64,000 nt of DNA from Bathymodiolus thermophilus thioautotrophic gill symbiont (GCF_003711265.1 NZ_CP024634.1:2294001-2358000); one strand, 5' to 3'. Positions 27,235-37,619 are shown, counted from the first letter of the stretch. A program made the numbers and translations. Notes: generated from the letters alone by a model not told the origin.

Positions 27235-28664
27235 TAAAAGCGCTCCAATTCAGGGTGGGGTAATTTGCCGTGATGGACATGCATGGCGCCTAATTCTGCG
27301 CAGCGGTGTAGTTCTGGGACGGCTTTACCAGGATTGAGTAGTGAATTTGGATCGAAGGCTTGTTTGATTTTGTGGAATATTGCCAGTTCTTTGTGGTTGA
27401 ATTGGTGACACATGGCGTTTAGTTTTTCAACGCCTACGCCGTGTTCTCCAGTGATGGAGCCGCCCATATCAACGCTGAGTTTTAGGATTTCTGTGCCAAA
27501 TTCTTCTACTTTTTCTAACTCACCTGCGACATTGGCATCGTACAAAATCAGGGGGTGTAAATTGCCATCGCCTGCGTGGAAAACATTGGCTACTCTGAGT
27601 TGGTATTTTTGGCTTAATTCGTTAATTTTTTCCAACATATCGGCTAGGTGTCGTCTTGGAATTGTGCCGTCCATACAATAATAATCAGGGGACAATCTGC
27701 CGACGGCAGGGAAGGCGGATTTGCGCCCTTTCCATAAATTTAATCGTTCTTCTTCGCTGGCAGATACCTTTAACGATGAGGCGTTGGATAAAATTTTTAA
27801 CACGACATCTAATTCAGTTTGCACCTGCGCTTGTGTGCCGTCTAATTCGCAAAGTAACAGTGCTTGTGCTTCTAATGGATAACCAACGCCAGCAAATCCT
27901 TCGGCTGCTTGAATGGCAAAACTGTCCATCATTTCCAACCCAGCAGGAATAATCCCCGCCTTAATAATATCTGCCACCACATTGGCGCATTCTCGAACAG
28001 AATCAAATCCCGCCATCACCACTCTAGCAAGGGCAGGTGTTGGCGTTAATTTAACCGTAATTTCAGTAATAATCCCCAGTAAACCCTCCGAGCCATTCAT
28101 TAATGCCAATAACCCCAATCCATCATCCTGACGCGACAACACCAACTCATCGCCATCAATGGTCAGCATTTTAATCGCCTCAACATTATGCACCGTTAAT
28201 CCATATTTCAAACAATGCACACCACCAGAATTTTCAGCCACATTACCGCCAATCGTGCAAGCAATTTGACTCGATGGATCAGGCGCATAATATAATCCAA
28301 ACCCAGACACCGCCTCACTAATCGCAATATTCCTCACCCCCGGTTCCACCACTGCCAGTCGATTTTCCACATCAATTGACTTCACTTGATTCAACTTAGA
28401 CAACCCCAGTACAATTGATTTTTCAAGCGGCATCGCCCCACCTGCCAAACCTGTCCCAGCACCCCGAGTTACCACTGGCGTATTATGTGCCTTGCAAATT
28501 TTTAACACCTGTTTAACTTGCTCAATATTCTCTGGCAACACCACCGCCAACGGTTTTTGCCGATACACACTTAACCCATCACACTCAAAGGGACGGGTAT
28601 TTTCCTCGCCTGTTAGGATGATGTTTTTAGGTAGTTGTGTTAAAAGTTGTTGTATGATTTTCAT
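27234..28664 (-). CDS. glcD: Glycolate oxidase subunit GlcD
   Basis: This FAD-linked catalytic subunit oxidises glycolate to glyoxylate. The 476-residue protein has the N-terminal PCMH-type FAD fold with VTRGAGTGLAGGAMPL (about residues 60-75), PSSQIACTIGGNVAENSGGV and GSEGLLGIITEITVKL. The FAD-oxidase C-terminal domain carries VANVFHAGDGNLHPLI and GSITGEHGVGVEKL. The length is near normal (about 490). It heads the glcD-glcE pair; glcF lies downstream on the same strand beyond a 10-kb island. The autotrophic reading is that it salvages 2-phosphoglycolate carbon from RuBisCO oxygenation, which is inference. Confidence 0.95.
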   Translation of the reverse strand: MKIIQQLLTQLPKNIILTGEENTRPFECDGLSVYRQKPLAVVLPENIEQVKQVLKICKAHNTPVVTRGAGTGLAGGAMPLEKSIVLGLSKLNQVKSIDVENRLAVVEPGVRNIAISEAVSGFGLYYAPDPSSQIACTIGGNVAENSGGVHCLKYGLTVHNVEAIKMLTIDGDELVLSRQDDGLGLLALMNGSEGLLGIITEITVKLTPTPALARVVMAGFDSVRECANVVADIIKAGIIPAGLEMMDSFAIQAAEGFAGVGYPLEAQALLLCELDGTQAQVQTELDVVLKILSNASSLKVSASEEERLNLWKGRKSAFPAVGRLSPDYYCMDGTIPRRHLADMLEKINELSQKYQLRVANVFHAGDGNLHPLILYDANVAGELEKVEEFGTEILKLSVDMGGSITGEHGVGVEKLNAMCHQFNHKELAIFHKIKQAFDPNSLLNPGKAVPELHRCAELGAMHVHHGKLPHPELERF

Positions 28665-28796
28665 TGGCTTAATCTATTCCTTATTTAAGTTGGTTTTTTT
28701 TGATAGGCTCTTAAATAATTACCTATTTATTGCCCAGCCATAAGCGACTGAATGTTGCTTATATATTGTTGGTTGCATCATTTTTTTAGTTGTTTT

Positions 28797-29075
28797 TTAT
28801 TTTCTTGTTAGAAGCCAAGCCACCAAAACTGCACCACCAACAATTGCCAAACCTTTAACCAAGTCTTCATTTTTTTTCTTATTATTCAAACTTGCTTTAA
28901 ATTCATCCATTGAATTAAAGCCAATATTTTTCATATAATCTGACATTTCTGTCTTATTGCCACTTTTCTCCATCAAGTCTAAAAATCTTTGTATTTCATT
29001 AAAAGTTGCAGTATTGGTAGTGAGTTTTTTTTGTGCTTCTTCTAATTCCTTATATTCTTTAACTAATAACCCCAT
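28797..29075 (-). CDS. Small tail-anchored-like hypothetical protein
   Basis: I choose the ATG at 29075 (MGLLVKEYKELEEAQKK) over the upstream TTG at 29093, giving 92 residues. The N-terminal two thirds are charged and helical. The C-terminus is a single membrane segment (GLAIVGGAVLVAWLL) followed by TRK, so it is probably a tail-anchored inner-membrane protein. I do not recognise the family. A small open frame upstream (29237-29386) was probably its operon partner before a MITE insertion. Confidence 0.65.
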   Translation of the reverse strand: MGLLVKEYKELEEAQKKLTTNTATFNEIQRFLDLMEKSGNKTEMSDYMKNIGFNSMDEFKASLNNKKKNEDLVKGLAIVGGAVLVAWLLTRK

Positions 29076-29104
29076 GTTTTTACCCTTTTTCAATCATTTT
29101 AATA

Positions 29105-29265
29105 GAGACCTTTGCATAAACATGAATAATCATCAAGAATCCACTTTTCGCCCACTTGGTAATTTTTTAAACCCAGCCTTAGCCCTGCTAGGACAAGATT
29201 TAAGAAAATTATCAATGGGACAAAAATTGAATTTTGCTAATCATCCATATTTATGCAAAGGTCTC
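29105..29265. mobile_element. MITE with exact target duplication TAATA
   Basis: This 161-bp element is flanked by TAATA at 29100-29104 and 29266-29270. It lies inside the 3' end of a small minus-strand ORF. Confidence 0.95.
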
Positions 29266-29386
29266 TAATAAAAATTTCTTCAGATGTTCTTTTTGACTCT
29301 TTCTTAAAAACTCCAACTTTCTCTATTACAAATTTACCTAAAATATCCTTGAACAAAGCAAGCGATAATTCATCAGTAATTGACAT
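29237..29386 (-). pseudogene. Small ORF whose 3' end is replaced by a MITE
   Basis: The frame starts MSITDELSLALFKDILG, runs 40 codons and then reads into the MITE (RDLCINMDD, stop). Removing the element and one TAATA copy restores a 46-codon frame ending IKMIEKG just before the start of the 28797-29075 gene. The family is unknown. A real gene is likely but not proven, as the ribosome site is weak. Confidence 0.45.
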
Positions 29387-29433
29387 TTAAGCCATTATAA
29401 TGGTTTTTTTATTTTAAATATTTAATAAACCTT

Positions 29434-30549
29434 ATGAAATCATTTAATCCACCAGTAAGAACTTTAATGGGGCCAGGTCCTTCCGATGTTCATCCACGAA
29501 TTTTGTCAGCAATGGCACGACCGACAATTGGGCATTTAGATCCTGCTTTTGTGGGCATGATGGATGAGACTAAAGAGGGGTTGCAGGCTATTTTTAAAAC
29601 TGAGAATGAATTAACTATGCCAGTATCGGCACCGGGTTCTGCTGGGATGGAGACTTGTTTTGCGAATTTGGTTGAGCCAAATGATAAGGTTATTGTTTGC
29701 ATTAATGGCGTGTTTGGAATGCGTATGAAGGAAAATATCACTCGTTTGGGGGGTGAGGCGATTGTGGTTGAAGACGATTGGGGCAATGCGGTGTCGGTTG
29801 ACAAAGTGGAGCAGGCTTTAAAGGACAATCCAGAGGCTAAAATTTTGGCTTTTGTGCATGCTGAGACTTCAACGGGTGCGCAGTCTGATGCCAAAACTTT
29901 GTGCAAACTTGCGCATCAATACGATTGCATTACTATTGTTGATGCGGTTACTTCGTTGGGCGGAACGGAATTGCGTGTTGATGAGTGGGAGATTGATGCG
30001 ATTTATTCGGGTACGCAAAAATGTTTGTCTGCTATGCCAGGTATTTCGCCCATTAGTTTTAGCGAGCGTGCTTTAACCAAAGTAAAAAATCGTCAATCCC
30101 CTGTAACTTCTTGGTTTTTAGACCTTAATTTAGTTATGGGCTACTGGGGCAAAGGGGCAAAACGCACCTACCATCACACTGCACCTGTTAATACGCTATA
30201 CGGCTTGCATGAGTCATTGGTAATGATGTTAGAAGAAGGTGTTGAGAATTCTTGGGCACGACATCAATCTAATCACGAATTATTGCGTGATGGCTTGGAA
30301 GCAATGGGCATTAATTTCTTGGTGAATGAAAAAGACCGTTTGCCACAATTAAATTCTGTATTTATCCCCGAGGGTGTAGATGATGCACAGGTTCGTGCCA
30401 CTTTGCTTAACGATTACAATCTTGAAATCGGTGCTGGGCTGGGTGCTTATGCTGGTAAAGTTTGGCGTATTGGCTTGATGGGTTATACTTCTAGAAAAGA
30501 AAATATTGCGTTGTGTTTATCGGCTCTTAAGGATGCTTTGGGTAAATAA
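29434..30549 (+). CDS. Serine/alanine-glyoxylate aminotransferase
   Basis: The 371-residue class V PLP aminotransferase converts glyoxylate to glycine with serine or alanine as amino donor. Visible motifs are LMGPGPSDVHPRIL at the N-terminus, the PLP-proximal HAETSTGAQSD, IVDAVTSLGG, and the Schiff-base lysine in SGTQKCLSAMPG (about residue 196). It is close to glcD/glcE, and gcvP is also in this window. Together they suggest glycolate-glyoxylate-glycine salvage. Serine, alanine or ureidoglycine specificity cannot be resolved by eye. A strong terminator follows. Confidence 0.9.
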   Translation: MKSFNPPVRTLMGPGPSDVHPRILSAMARPTIGHLDPAFVGMMDETKEGLQAIFKTENELTMPVSAPGSAGMETCFANLVEPNDKVIVCINGVFGMRMKENITRLGGEAIVVEDDWGNAVSVDKVEQALKDNPEAKILAFVHAETSTGAQSDAKTLCKLAHQYDCITIVDAVTSLGGTELRVDEWEIDAIYSGTQKCLSAMPGISPISFSERALTKVKNRQSPVTSWFLDLNLVMGYWGKGAKRTYHHTAPVNTLYGLHESLVMMLEEGVENSWARHQSNHELLRDGLEAMGINFLVNEKDRLPQLNSVFIPEGVDDAQVRATLLNDYNLEIGAGLGAYAGKVWRIGLMGYTSRKENIALCLSALKDALGK

Positions 30550-30566
30550 TTTAATGCCTTTAGAGT

Positions 30567-30598
30567 AAAAAAAGCAGCCAATTGGTTGCTTTTTTTTG
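30567..30598 (+). terminator. Rho-independent terminator
   Basis: AAGCAGCC-AATT-GGTTGCTT forms an 8-bp stem (one G-U) followed by eight or more T residues, 18 bp after the aminotransferase stop. Confidence 0.9.
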
Positions 30599-30787
30599 CT
30601 TTAAATTGAGACTTTTGTATAAAGAGCACTTCCAAAAACCCCAATACAATTTATGAAAAGTATAAAACAGCACCTTTTTCATCCAAAAATTCATCAAATA
30701 GCGGGCTATGCTCCTCATTTTTGGCTAAAAAATGCACTATTTCCTACTCTCCCTAAATCGCACTGGGGTTTCTGAAGGCGCCCTAAA

Positions 30788-30932
30788 TATAGATGATTAG
30801 CAAAATTCAATTTTTGCCCACTCGATAATTTTCTTAAATCTTGTCCTAGCAGGGCTAAGGCTGGGTTTAAAAAATTACCAAGTGGGTGAAAAGTAGATTC
30901 TTGATGATTATTCATATTTATGCAAAGGTCTC
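30788..30932. repeat. MITE copy lacking its left terminus
   Basis: It matches the standard element from AAATATAGATGATTAGCAAA to the right end GCAAAGGTCTC. The first 16 or so bases are replaced by unrelated sequence. It lies just downstream of the multicopper oxidase gene. The remaining 30600-30790 spacer shows no gene. Confidence 0.85.
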
Positions 30933-30962
30933 AAATAATCAAAAAAACATATTTTCAAAGTC

Positions 30963-33900
30963 TCACTCTACAATAAATGTCCCCATCATGCCATTGTCTT
31001 CGTGTTCTAAAATATGGCAATGATACATATAAGGATTATTGCTGTTATTAGTGTAATCTATCATTTTAACCACGAATTTAACGCTACTATTGGGGTCAAC
31101 TCGTACTGTGTCTTTGTAGCCTTTTTCGTTGTCTGCAACATTGCTAGCACTGCCTCCGCGTTCAATCACTCTAAAATGTGTTGCATGTATGTGGAAATTA
31201 TGCACGATTCTCATGTTGTTGGTAATTGTCCAAACTTCGGTTTGATTTAATGTCATGGTGGTGTCTATGCGAGACATATCAAAAGATTTGCCATTAATGG
31301 TGAATCTAGCGCTACCGTTGCCACCACCACCGCCCATGCTGCCAGATAAGACAAAATTTCTAGTTGTTGCGTTAATTGGGGAGTGTTTTTCAAGTGTGGT
31401 AAGTGTTCCTGGGACGGCGTTTGATGTTTCGCTACTACCGACAATAATTTGCATGAGTTCAGCGCCAGTTTCAAAGTCTTTTAAGATGAATGTTTTGCCG
31501 CTATTGCCACTAAAATCAACGACTATTTCGGCGCGTTCAGCGGGGCTTAATAACACTCTTGTTAGGGTAACTGGTTTTTCTAAAAATGCTTGGTCGCTGG
31601 CAATTTGCTGGAAACTTTTATCTTTATTGCTGGTATCAATCAAGCCAAAGTTATATAGGCTGGCATTAGAGCCATTTAATATCCTAAAACGAATACGCTT
31701 GGCTTTAACCTCCAAAAATGGCTTAATAACGCTGTTAATTATATGAGTATCACCCTTAAAACCTTGCATAATTTCCATTCTGGTTGGACTATAAACCAGT
31801 TGTTTATTGGCATTAAATTTTCTATTTTGCACAATTAATGGAATGTCGTCTATGCCATAACGCTTGGGCAAATCAAGTGCATCACTTTCAGCATCATCAA
31901 CAATAATCATACCTGCTAAGCCTTTATATACATGTTCTCCAGTTTTTCCAGATAGGTGTGGATGATACCAATTGGTTGATGCTTTTTGTTTAACTGTATA
32001 AGTTGCGGTCCAAGTGGTGTTATTCTCTATGCCGCTATGAGGGCCGCCATCTTGGTTTGCTGGTAGGTGCATACCATGGCCGTGCATAGTGGTGGTTTCG
32101 CCTAATTTATTGTGATAGGTAATTTGCACATTGTCATTCTCATGCATTCTTAAAGTTGGCATTAAAGATTGGTTGTTACTGGTATTGCCACTATTGCTAT
32201 CAGCATAAAACACATTGGTATTGATGCCGTTATAAAATTGATATTGTCCTTTCTTAATGTATAAGGTAAAACTTTTCTTGTTGTTGTCAACGCTAGGGTT
32301 GAGTTCAACTGGAATTTTTAATCTTTGATTAAAGTCAGAAGGTGTGGTGCTAAAATATACTTGATTGCTAGTTCTGTGGGTGGCCATATTTTGCCTAACA
32401 GCCGTGATGATGAAATAATAACCTGCTCTGGTGAGATTTTCAATTGTTAGAGTGGTTACATTCGTTTCTAACATTGTATAACTTGTCAAAACGCCATAAT
32501 TCTCAGGCTCAATATTGACAAAACTTTCTTGTGCATAATGCACCTGATAACTATCTGCACCAGTAGCGGTATCCCAGTTTAATATCACGCTATTGTTACT
32601 TTTTTTCGTGAATCTTAAATTACTTGGCGCACCAAGATTTAGAACAGTTAAAGTGTAATTATCGCTCACTGGATGATATCGCTCATCTCCTGCACGAGTT
32701 GCGGTAATGATTACTGTGCCAGCATTAAGACCAATATCTACCTTGCCATTTTCATTCACATTTACTTTATCAGAGTTAGCGCTATAACTAATAGCGCCAT
32801 TGCTCAACCCGCCCGTTGCAACTTGGATGTAACTAGAAAAAGTAACCCCTGTTTTGTCATTACCAGCACTAAAGCCTGTTTGGTTGGCCTTATTAATAGT
32901 TAGCGTGTATTGTCCACTAGCAGTTTGATAAAAATCATCCCCTAATTGTGTTGCTGTAATGTTCACAACGCCCGCTTTTAATGCTCCAATAGTGCCATTT
33001 TGATCAACTGTGGCAATACTTGTATTGCTTGAAGTGTAGGTGATATTTTTATGGCTACTTTGTCCAGCAGTGGCTGTACGACTAAAACTTTCGCCAAATA
33101 TTTTGCTGACTGCATTTGTGTCAAAAGCAAAATTGGTTTGATTGGCTTTATTGTTAATAGTTAGCGTGTATTGTCCACTAGCAGTTTGATAAGATTCATC
33201 CCCTAATTGTGTTGCTGTGATATTAACAACACCAATTTTTAATGTTCTAATAGCGCCATTTTTATCAACTGTGGCAATGCTTGTATCACTTGAAGTATAA
33301 GTAATATTTTTGTTGCTACTTTGTCCAGCAGTGGCTGTGCGACTAAAATTTTCACCAAATGTTTTGCTGACCGCATTTGTGTCAAAAGCAAAATTGGTTT
33401 GATTGGCTTTGCTAATAGTTAATCTGTATTGTCCGCTAGCAGTTTGATAAGAATCATCCCCTAATTGTGTTGCTGTAATGTTCACAATGCCGGCTTTTAA
33501 TGCGCTAACTGTGCCATTTTGATCAACTGTGGCAATGCTTGTGTCATTTGAAGTATAAGTAATATTTTTGTTGCTACTTTGTCCAACGGTGGCTGTACGA
33601 CTAAAATTTTCACCAAATGTTTTATTAACTGCACTTGTGTCAAAAACAAAATCAGTTTGTGCAAATTTCATACCGACCAGCAGTCCAAAATTAGCAGCCA
33701 CAGTGTTGCGCTCAACATCTGACCTTACTGTAATTATTGCATAACCTGATATGTCAGGCTTGGCGGTAATTTTTACGCTATAAATAGCATTGGAAACTTG
33801 TTTAAACTCAGATTGTGTAACAACCTCATTAATGCCAATATCAGTAGCGCTAAAAGCCACTTCTTGGCTGAATTTAAAAGTAATAATAGCAGTATTAGTA

Positions 33901-34517
33901 ACGCTGTTTAACAAAGGAACGCTACTACTGATAAGCAAATCAATTGGATTTGATTTTTTGTATTCCAATTTATATAACTGCGCTCTGAAATGTTTTTCTG
34001 CTTCCGCCTTTGACACACTAAAGTTGTTGTTGCTTTTAGCGCTATCTGGTAATTGATTTAAAAAATCATCTTGTTTGTCAACAAAGGTGCTAATGTTTCC
34101 TGAAATAGCAAGATTGTTAGTAATGCTAATGCCCTCATTTGCACTGTTATTTGCGTTTAAAGATTGCAAGGTTTGCAAAATTAAAGTTTCTAGTTTTTGC
34201 TTGTCAACAACTTTTGTATTCTCTGCCAGCATTCTCGGGGTAATGATTTCACGCCCGCCAATCGTATTGGTTTTTGCAGTACCCAACTCTAGCGACCCCA
34301 ATGAAAAAGTAATGTCATCACCTACTAAATACTCAAACGAACCCAAACTATCGGTAATCCCTTGTTTACCCGAAGAGGTGCTGTAGTTCAATCCAGATAC
34401 CGCAGAATCATGAAAATACCCAGTCAACGAATTGGACGAATTGCCATCACCGCCACTGCCGCCACAGGAAATAATAGTGCTACTTAATAGTGCTAATAAT
34501 AAATTTCTAAAAAACAT
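30963..34517 (-). CDS. Lipoprotein multicopper oxidase with Ig-like and FN3 modules
   Basis: I start at the ATG at 34517 (MFFRNLLLALLSSTIISCGG, a lipoprotein signal with Cys about 18); the longer frame to 34565 only adds MITE-encoded residues. In order, the protein has a GYFHDSAVSGLNY domain, an Ig-like domain, three near-identical modules of about 83 residues (FGENFSRTATAGQSS...DTSIATV) and a related fourth, an FN3 module (PSNLRF...SYQVHYA), and a C-terminal cupredoxin oxidase. Copper ligands are complete: HGHGMH (about 812), WYHPH (about 849), HNFHIHATHF (about 1109) and YHCHILEHEDNGM (about 1165). It is thus an outer-membrane or periplasmic laccase/CueO-like enzyme on a stalk; the substrate is unknown (copper, manganese or phenolics are possible). 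Confidence 0.88.
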   Translation of the reverse strand: MFFRNLLLALLSSTIISCGGSGGDGNSSNSLTGYFHDSAVSGLNYSTSSGKQGITDSLGSFEYLVGDDITFSLGSLELGTAKTNTIGGREIITPRMLAENTKVVDKQKLETLILQTLQSLNANNSANEGISITNNLAISGNISTFVDKQDDFLNQLPDSAKSNNNFSVSKAEAEKHFRAQLYKLEYKKSNPIDLLISSSVPLLNSVTNTAIITFKFSQEVAFSATDIGINEVVTQSEFKQVSNAIYSVKITAKPDISGYAIITVRSDVERNTVAANFGLLVGMKFAQTDFVFDTSAVNKTFGENFSRTATVGQSSNKNITYTSNDTSIATVDQNGTVSALKAGIVNITATQLGDDSYQTASGQYRLTISKANQTNFAFDTNAVSKTFGENFSRTATAGQSSNKNITYTSSDTSIATVDKNGAIRTLKIGVVNITATQLGDESYQTASGQYTLTINNKANQTNFAFDTNAVSKIFGESFSRTATAGQSSHKNITYTSSNTSIATVDQNGTIGALKAGVVNITATQLGDDFYQTASGQYTLTINKANQTGFSAGNDKTGVTFSSYIQVATGGLSNGAISYSANSDKVNVNENGKVDIGLNAGTVIITATRAGDERYHPVSDNYTLTVLNLGAPSNLRFTKKSNNSVILNWDTATGADSYQVHYAQESFVNIEPENYGVLTSYTMLETNVTTLTIENLTRAGYYFIITAVRQNMATHRTSNQVYFSTTPSDFNQRLKIPVELNPSVDNNKKSFTLYIKKGQYQFYNGINTNVFYADSNSGNTSNNQSLMPTLRMHENDNVQITYHNKLGETTTMHGHGMHLPANQDGGPHSGIENNTTWTATYTVKQKASTNWYHPHLSGKTGEHVYKGLAGMIIVDDAESDALDLPKRYGIDDIPLIVQNRKFNANKQLVYSPTRMEIMQGFKGDTHIINSVIKPFLEVKAKRIRFRILNGSNASLYNFGLIDTSNKDKSFQQIASDQAFLEKPVTLTRVLLSPAERAEIVVDFSGNSGKTFILKDFETGAELMQIIVGSSETSNAVPGTLTTLEKHSPINATTRNFVLSGSMGGGGGNGSARFTINGKSFDMSRIDTTMTLNQTEVWTITNNMRIVHNFHIHATHFRVIERGGSASNVADNEKGYKDTVRVDPNSSVKFVVKMIDYTNNSNNPYMYHCHILEHEDNGMMGTFIVE

Positions 34518-34533
34518 AATTTTAAACCTTAAT

Positions 34534-34620
34534 GAGACCTTTGCATAAATATGGATGATTAGCAAAATTCGATTTTTGACAAATTAGCGATTTCTTTAAA
34601 CTTAGTGCTGACAAGGCTTT
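34534..34620. repeat. Left-half MITE upstream of the multicopper oxidase
   Basis: The standard left arm (GAGACCTTTGCATAAATATG to TCTTTAAACTTAG) is present; the right half is lost or highly decayed. Its end lies 16 bp before the multicopper oxidase ATG and points the same way as the elements before 6508 and 42429. Confidence 0.8.
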
Positions 34621-34670
34621 TGCTCATCTAAAAAAATAAAGAGAATAATCAACTTGAGTTAACTGACTAT

Positions 34671-35261
34671 TTACACAATGGATAAATGGATTATTCTCTT
34701 CATCTCCTTTTTTTTAATTTTTTTCAGAATGCTGGTGCCTTCAAAAACTTTTTCTTTTTCAATATCACTTAATAAATAAGAAACCAAACTGTCCATTGCT
34801 TGATGAATAGTGGTAGCAAAGTTATTTCCAATATATAACAACTCAGTGCCATCAGTAGAATAATGAAGTTTTTTCAAAATACTATTTTTATACAAAATCG
34901 TTACATCCATATCAAAATGGCGTTTACGCTCGGTAGGAATTAAACCTAATGTCAAGGCAAGAATCATGATGCCAACAAAATTTTCTTCGCTATTTTCTTG
35001 GATTCGAATGTCGAATGTAAAAGAAGTAATGGTGTTATTGTTAACACTAATTCGTTTAAAAACATTCGCTTTTCGAAGAGACTTAACAATGCCCTGATGC
35101 ATACGAACTTGTTTAAATGAATCATAAAGCCCATCATTAACAATAATAGAGACGGCTGGATATTTTTTGGCAATATTGGTTTTATACGGTGCTTTTTGAT
35201 AAATTTGGCTTGATTCACAGGCAGACAATAACAGAACAAGTGTAAGGACAACTATTTTCAC
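34671..35261 (-). CDS. Hypothetical lipoprotein
   Basis: The 196-residue protein has a clear lipoprotein signal (MKIVVLTLVLLLSAC, Cys15). The body has alternating strands and a membrane-like stretch FVGIMILALTLGLIPTERKRHF near residue 100. The gene follows the ferredoxin gene by 2 bp on the same strand and may be cotranscribed. I do not recognise the family. Confidence 0.75.
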   Translation of the reverse strand: MKIVVLTLVLLLSACESSQIYQKAPYKTNIAKKYPAVSIIVNDGLYDSFKQVRMHQGIVKSLRKANVFKRISVNNNTITSFTFDIRIQENSEENFVGIMILALTLGLIPTERKRHFDMDVTILYKNSILKKLHYSTDGTELLYIGNNFATTIHQAMDSLVSYLLSDIEKEKVFEGTSILKKIKKKEMKRIIHLSIV

Positions 35262-35263
35262 AA

Positions 35264-35512
<249 letters not shown>

Positions 35513-35582
35513 TTAAAATTATGAGAATGCATTTTACTGTGATTTTAGGTATCATAACCACTTTTGTATCGGGTCTTATCTT

Positions 35583-36530
35583 ATGAGAATTTTAATTGCG
35601 TTTTTCACTCTTTTTTTATCAATTCAATCACAAGCAAAATTAGCAGATGGTTTATATGCTAACTTGCACACCAATCAAGGTGATATTATCGTTCAACTTG
35701 CTTATAAACAAGCGCCATTAACGGTAATTAATTTTGTTGGTTTGGCAGAAGGCACCAAGCGTTCGAATGCCAAAATGGGCAAGCCATTTTATAATGGCTT
35801 AAAATTCCACCGAGTGATTAATGACTTTATGATTCAAGGTGGCGACCCTAAGGGCAATGGCACAGGCGGCCCAGGTTATCAGTTTGCAGATGAATTTAGT
35901 GATTTAAAACATGACAAAGGTGGCATTTTATCTATGGCAAATTCAGGGCCAGCTACCAATGGTTCACAATTTTTTATTACACATACGGCAACGCCACATT
36001 TGGATGGCAAGCACACGGTTTTTGGACATGTGGTTGAAGGTATGAAAGTGGTAAATAGCATTAAAAAAGAGGATTTTATTCGTGAGTTGAATATTATCCG
36101 GGTTGGCGATGAGGCTAAAAAATTCCAAACTGATGAGGCGGCTTTTCAAGCGCAGAATAAAAAATATTTAGTTGAAAAAAGTAAAAAACTGATTAAGTTT
36201 GTTAAAAGCCATTACCCAAATGCAAAAGCCACAGACGATGGTTACTTTGTGCAAATTAATCAAGCAGGAACCGGTGCAAAATCAAGTACAGGTGATACCG
36301 TAAAAATTAGCCTATCACTGGAATTAGATACTGGCAGGAAAATAAGCAAAGCTGACGAAGCAATAACTTTTACCTTAGGCGATGGCACCATTCTTAAAGC
36401 CATTGATCAATCGGTAGTAGGGATGAAAGTCGGTGAAAAGCGCACTGTTATTATGCGTAATAATGTTCGAAATATGCCACAAGATTTGCTTTTGATTGTG
36501 AATTTGGAGCTGGTATCAATAAGTAAATAA
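35583..36530 (+). CDS. Exported cyclophilin-FKBP fusion peptidyl-prolyl isomerase
   Basis: The 315-residue protein begins with a signal peptide ([21 protein letters not shown]). Residues about 25-175 are a cyclophilin domain with [30 protein letters not shown] and [12 protein letters not shown]. After a helical linker, residues about 230-313 match an FKBP domain ([46 protein letters not shown]). Two unrelated isomerase folds on one exported chain is uncommon. It probably assists periplasmic or outer-membrane protein folding. The next gene, mraY, starts 1 bp after its stop, so the two form an operon. Confidence 0.88.
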   Translation: MRILIAFFTLFLSIQSQAKLADGLYANLHTNQGDIIVQLAYKQAPLTVINFVGLAEGTKRSNAKMGKPFYNGLKFHRVINDFMIQGGDPKGNGTGGPGYQFADEFSDLKHDKGGILSMANSGPATNGSQFFITHTATPHLDGKHTVFGHVVEGMKVVNSIKKEDFIRELNIIRVGDEAKKFQTDEAAFQAQNKKYLVEKSKKLIKFVKSHYPNAKATDDGYFVQINQAGTGAKSSTGDTVKISLSLELDTGRKISKADEAITFTLGDGTILKAIDQSVVGMKVGEKRTVIMRNNVRNMPQDLLLIVNLELVSISK

Positions 36531-36531
36531 T

Positions 36532-37617
36532 ATGTTCCTAGAGTTCATTAATTTTCTTACTCAATTTGATTCGGGTTTTAATGTTTTACAATATCTGACA
36601 CTTCGTGCAATTTTAGCGATGCTAATGTCTTTGTTTACCGTGCTCGCTTTAGGTCGTCTGTTTATCAATCAATTGCAGCAATATCAAATTGCGCAAATCA
36701 TTCGTCATGACGGCCCAGAATCGCACTTGTCTAAGGCAGGCACGCCAACCATGGGTGGCATTTTAATTTTATTTTCCTTTATTAGCAGCGTGCTGGTGTG
36801 GGGCAATTTGCACAATGTTTATCTTTGGATTGTGGTGGTGGTGGCGTTGGTTTTTGGGGCAATTGGCTTTACCGATGATTATTTAAAAATTAGCAAAAAA
36901 TCTGCCAATGGCTTAAGTGCCAAACAAAAATATTTGGCGCAATCGTTTAGTGCAATTGCTATTGCGCTATGGATAGTGAGCAATACCGAGCAGGCGATTT
37001 CTACCGATTTATTGATTCCTTTCTTTAAAGATTTGACTGTGCCACTGGGTGCTATCGGCTTGGTTGTGTTGTCTTATTTTGTAATTGTCGGCAGTTCTAA
37101 TGCGGTTAATTTAACCGATGGCTTAGATGGTTTGGCTATTATGCCGACTGTTTTGATTGCGGGGGCTTTGGCAATTTTTGCTTATATTGGCAGCAATTAT
37201 CATTTTGCTGAATATTTAAATATGCCTTTTATGCCGATTGCCAGCGAAATGGTGGTTGTTTGTGCTGCTTTGGTTGGTGCGGGATTGGGTTTTTTATGGT
37301 TTAACACTTATCCTGCTGAGGTTTTTATGGGTGATGTGGGCTCTTTGGCGTTGGGTGCGATTTTGGCAGTTATTGCTATTGTTATTCGTCAAGAAATTTT
37401 GTTGTTTATTATGGGCGGTATTTTTGTCGCCGAAACACTCTCGGTATTGATTCAGGTTACTTGGTATAAGCGCACTAAAAAGCGCATTTTTTTAATGGCA
37501 CCTTTGCATCATCATTTTGAGAAAAAAGGTATGTCTGAGCCGAAAATTATCGTGCGTTTTTGGATGGTTACTTTAATTTTGGTGTTAATCAGTCTAGCCT
37601 CCATTAAAATACGCTGA
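36532..37617 (+). CDS. mraY: Phospho-MurNAc-pentapeptide transferase MraY
   Basis: This integral membrane enzyme makes lipid I from UDP-MurNAc-pentapeptide and undecaprenyl phosphate. The 361 residues have about ten membrane segments, GFTDDYLKI with the catalytic aspartates, [24 protein letters not shown] and [11 protein letters not shown]. It is not embedded in a mur/fts cluster as in most gammaproteobacteria; here it sits between a PPIase and a dCMP deaminase gene. Confidence 0.97.
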   Translation: MFLEFINFLTQFDSGFNVLQYLTLRAILAMLMSLFTVLALGRLFINQLQQYQIAQIIRHDGPESHLSKAGTPTMGGILILFSFISSVLVWGNLHNVYLWIVVVVALVFGAIGFTDDYLKISKKSANGLSAKQKYLAQSFSAIAIALWIVSNTEQAISTDLLIPFFKDLTVPLGAIGLVVLSYFVIVGSSNAVNLTDGLDGLAIMPTVLIAGALAIFAYIGSNYHFAEYLNMPFMPIASEMVVVCAALVGAGLGFLWFNTYPAEVFMGDVGSLALGAILAVIAIVIRQEILLFIMGGIFVAETLSVLIQVTWYKRTKKRIFLMAPLHHHFEKKGMSEPKIIVRFWMVTLILVLISLASIKIR

Positions 37618-37619
37618 TT

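Noticed and set aside
34518-34565. N-terminal extension of the multicopper oxidase
   Set aside because: The extra residues are encoded by the MITE terminus; the lipoprotein signal begins at the internal ATG.
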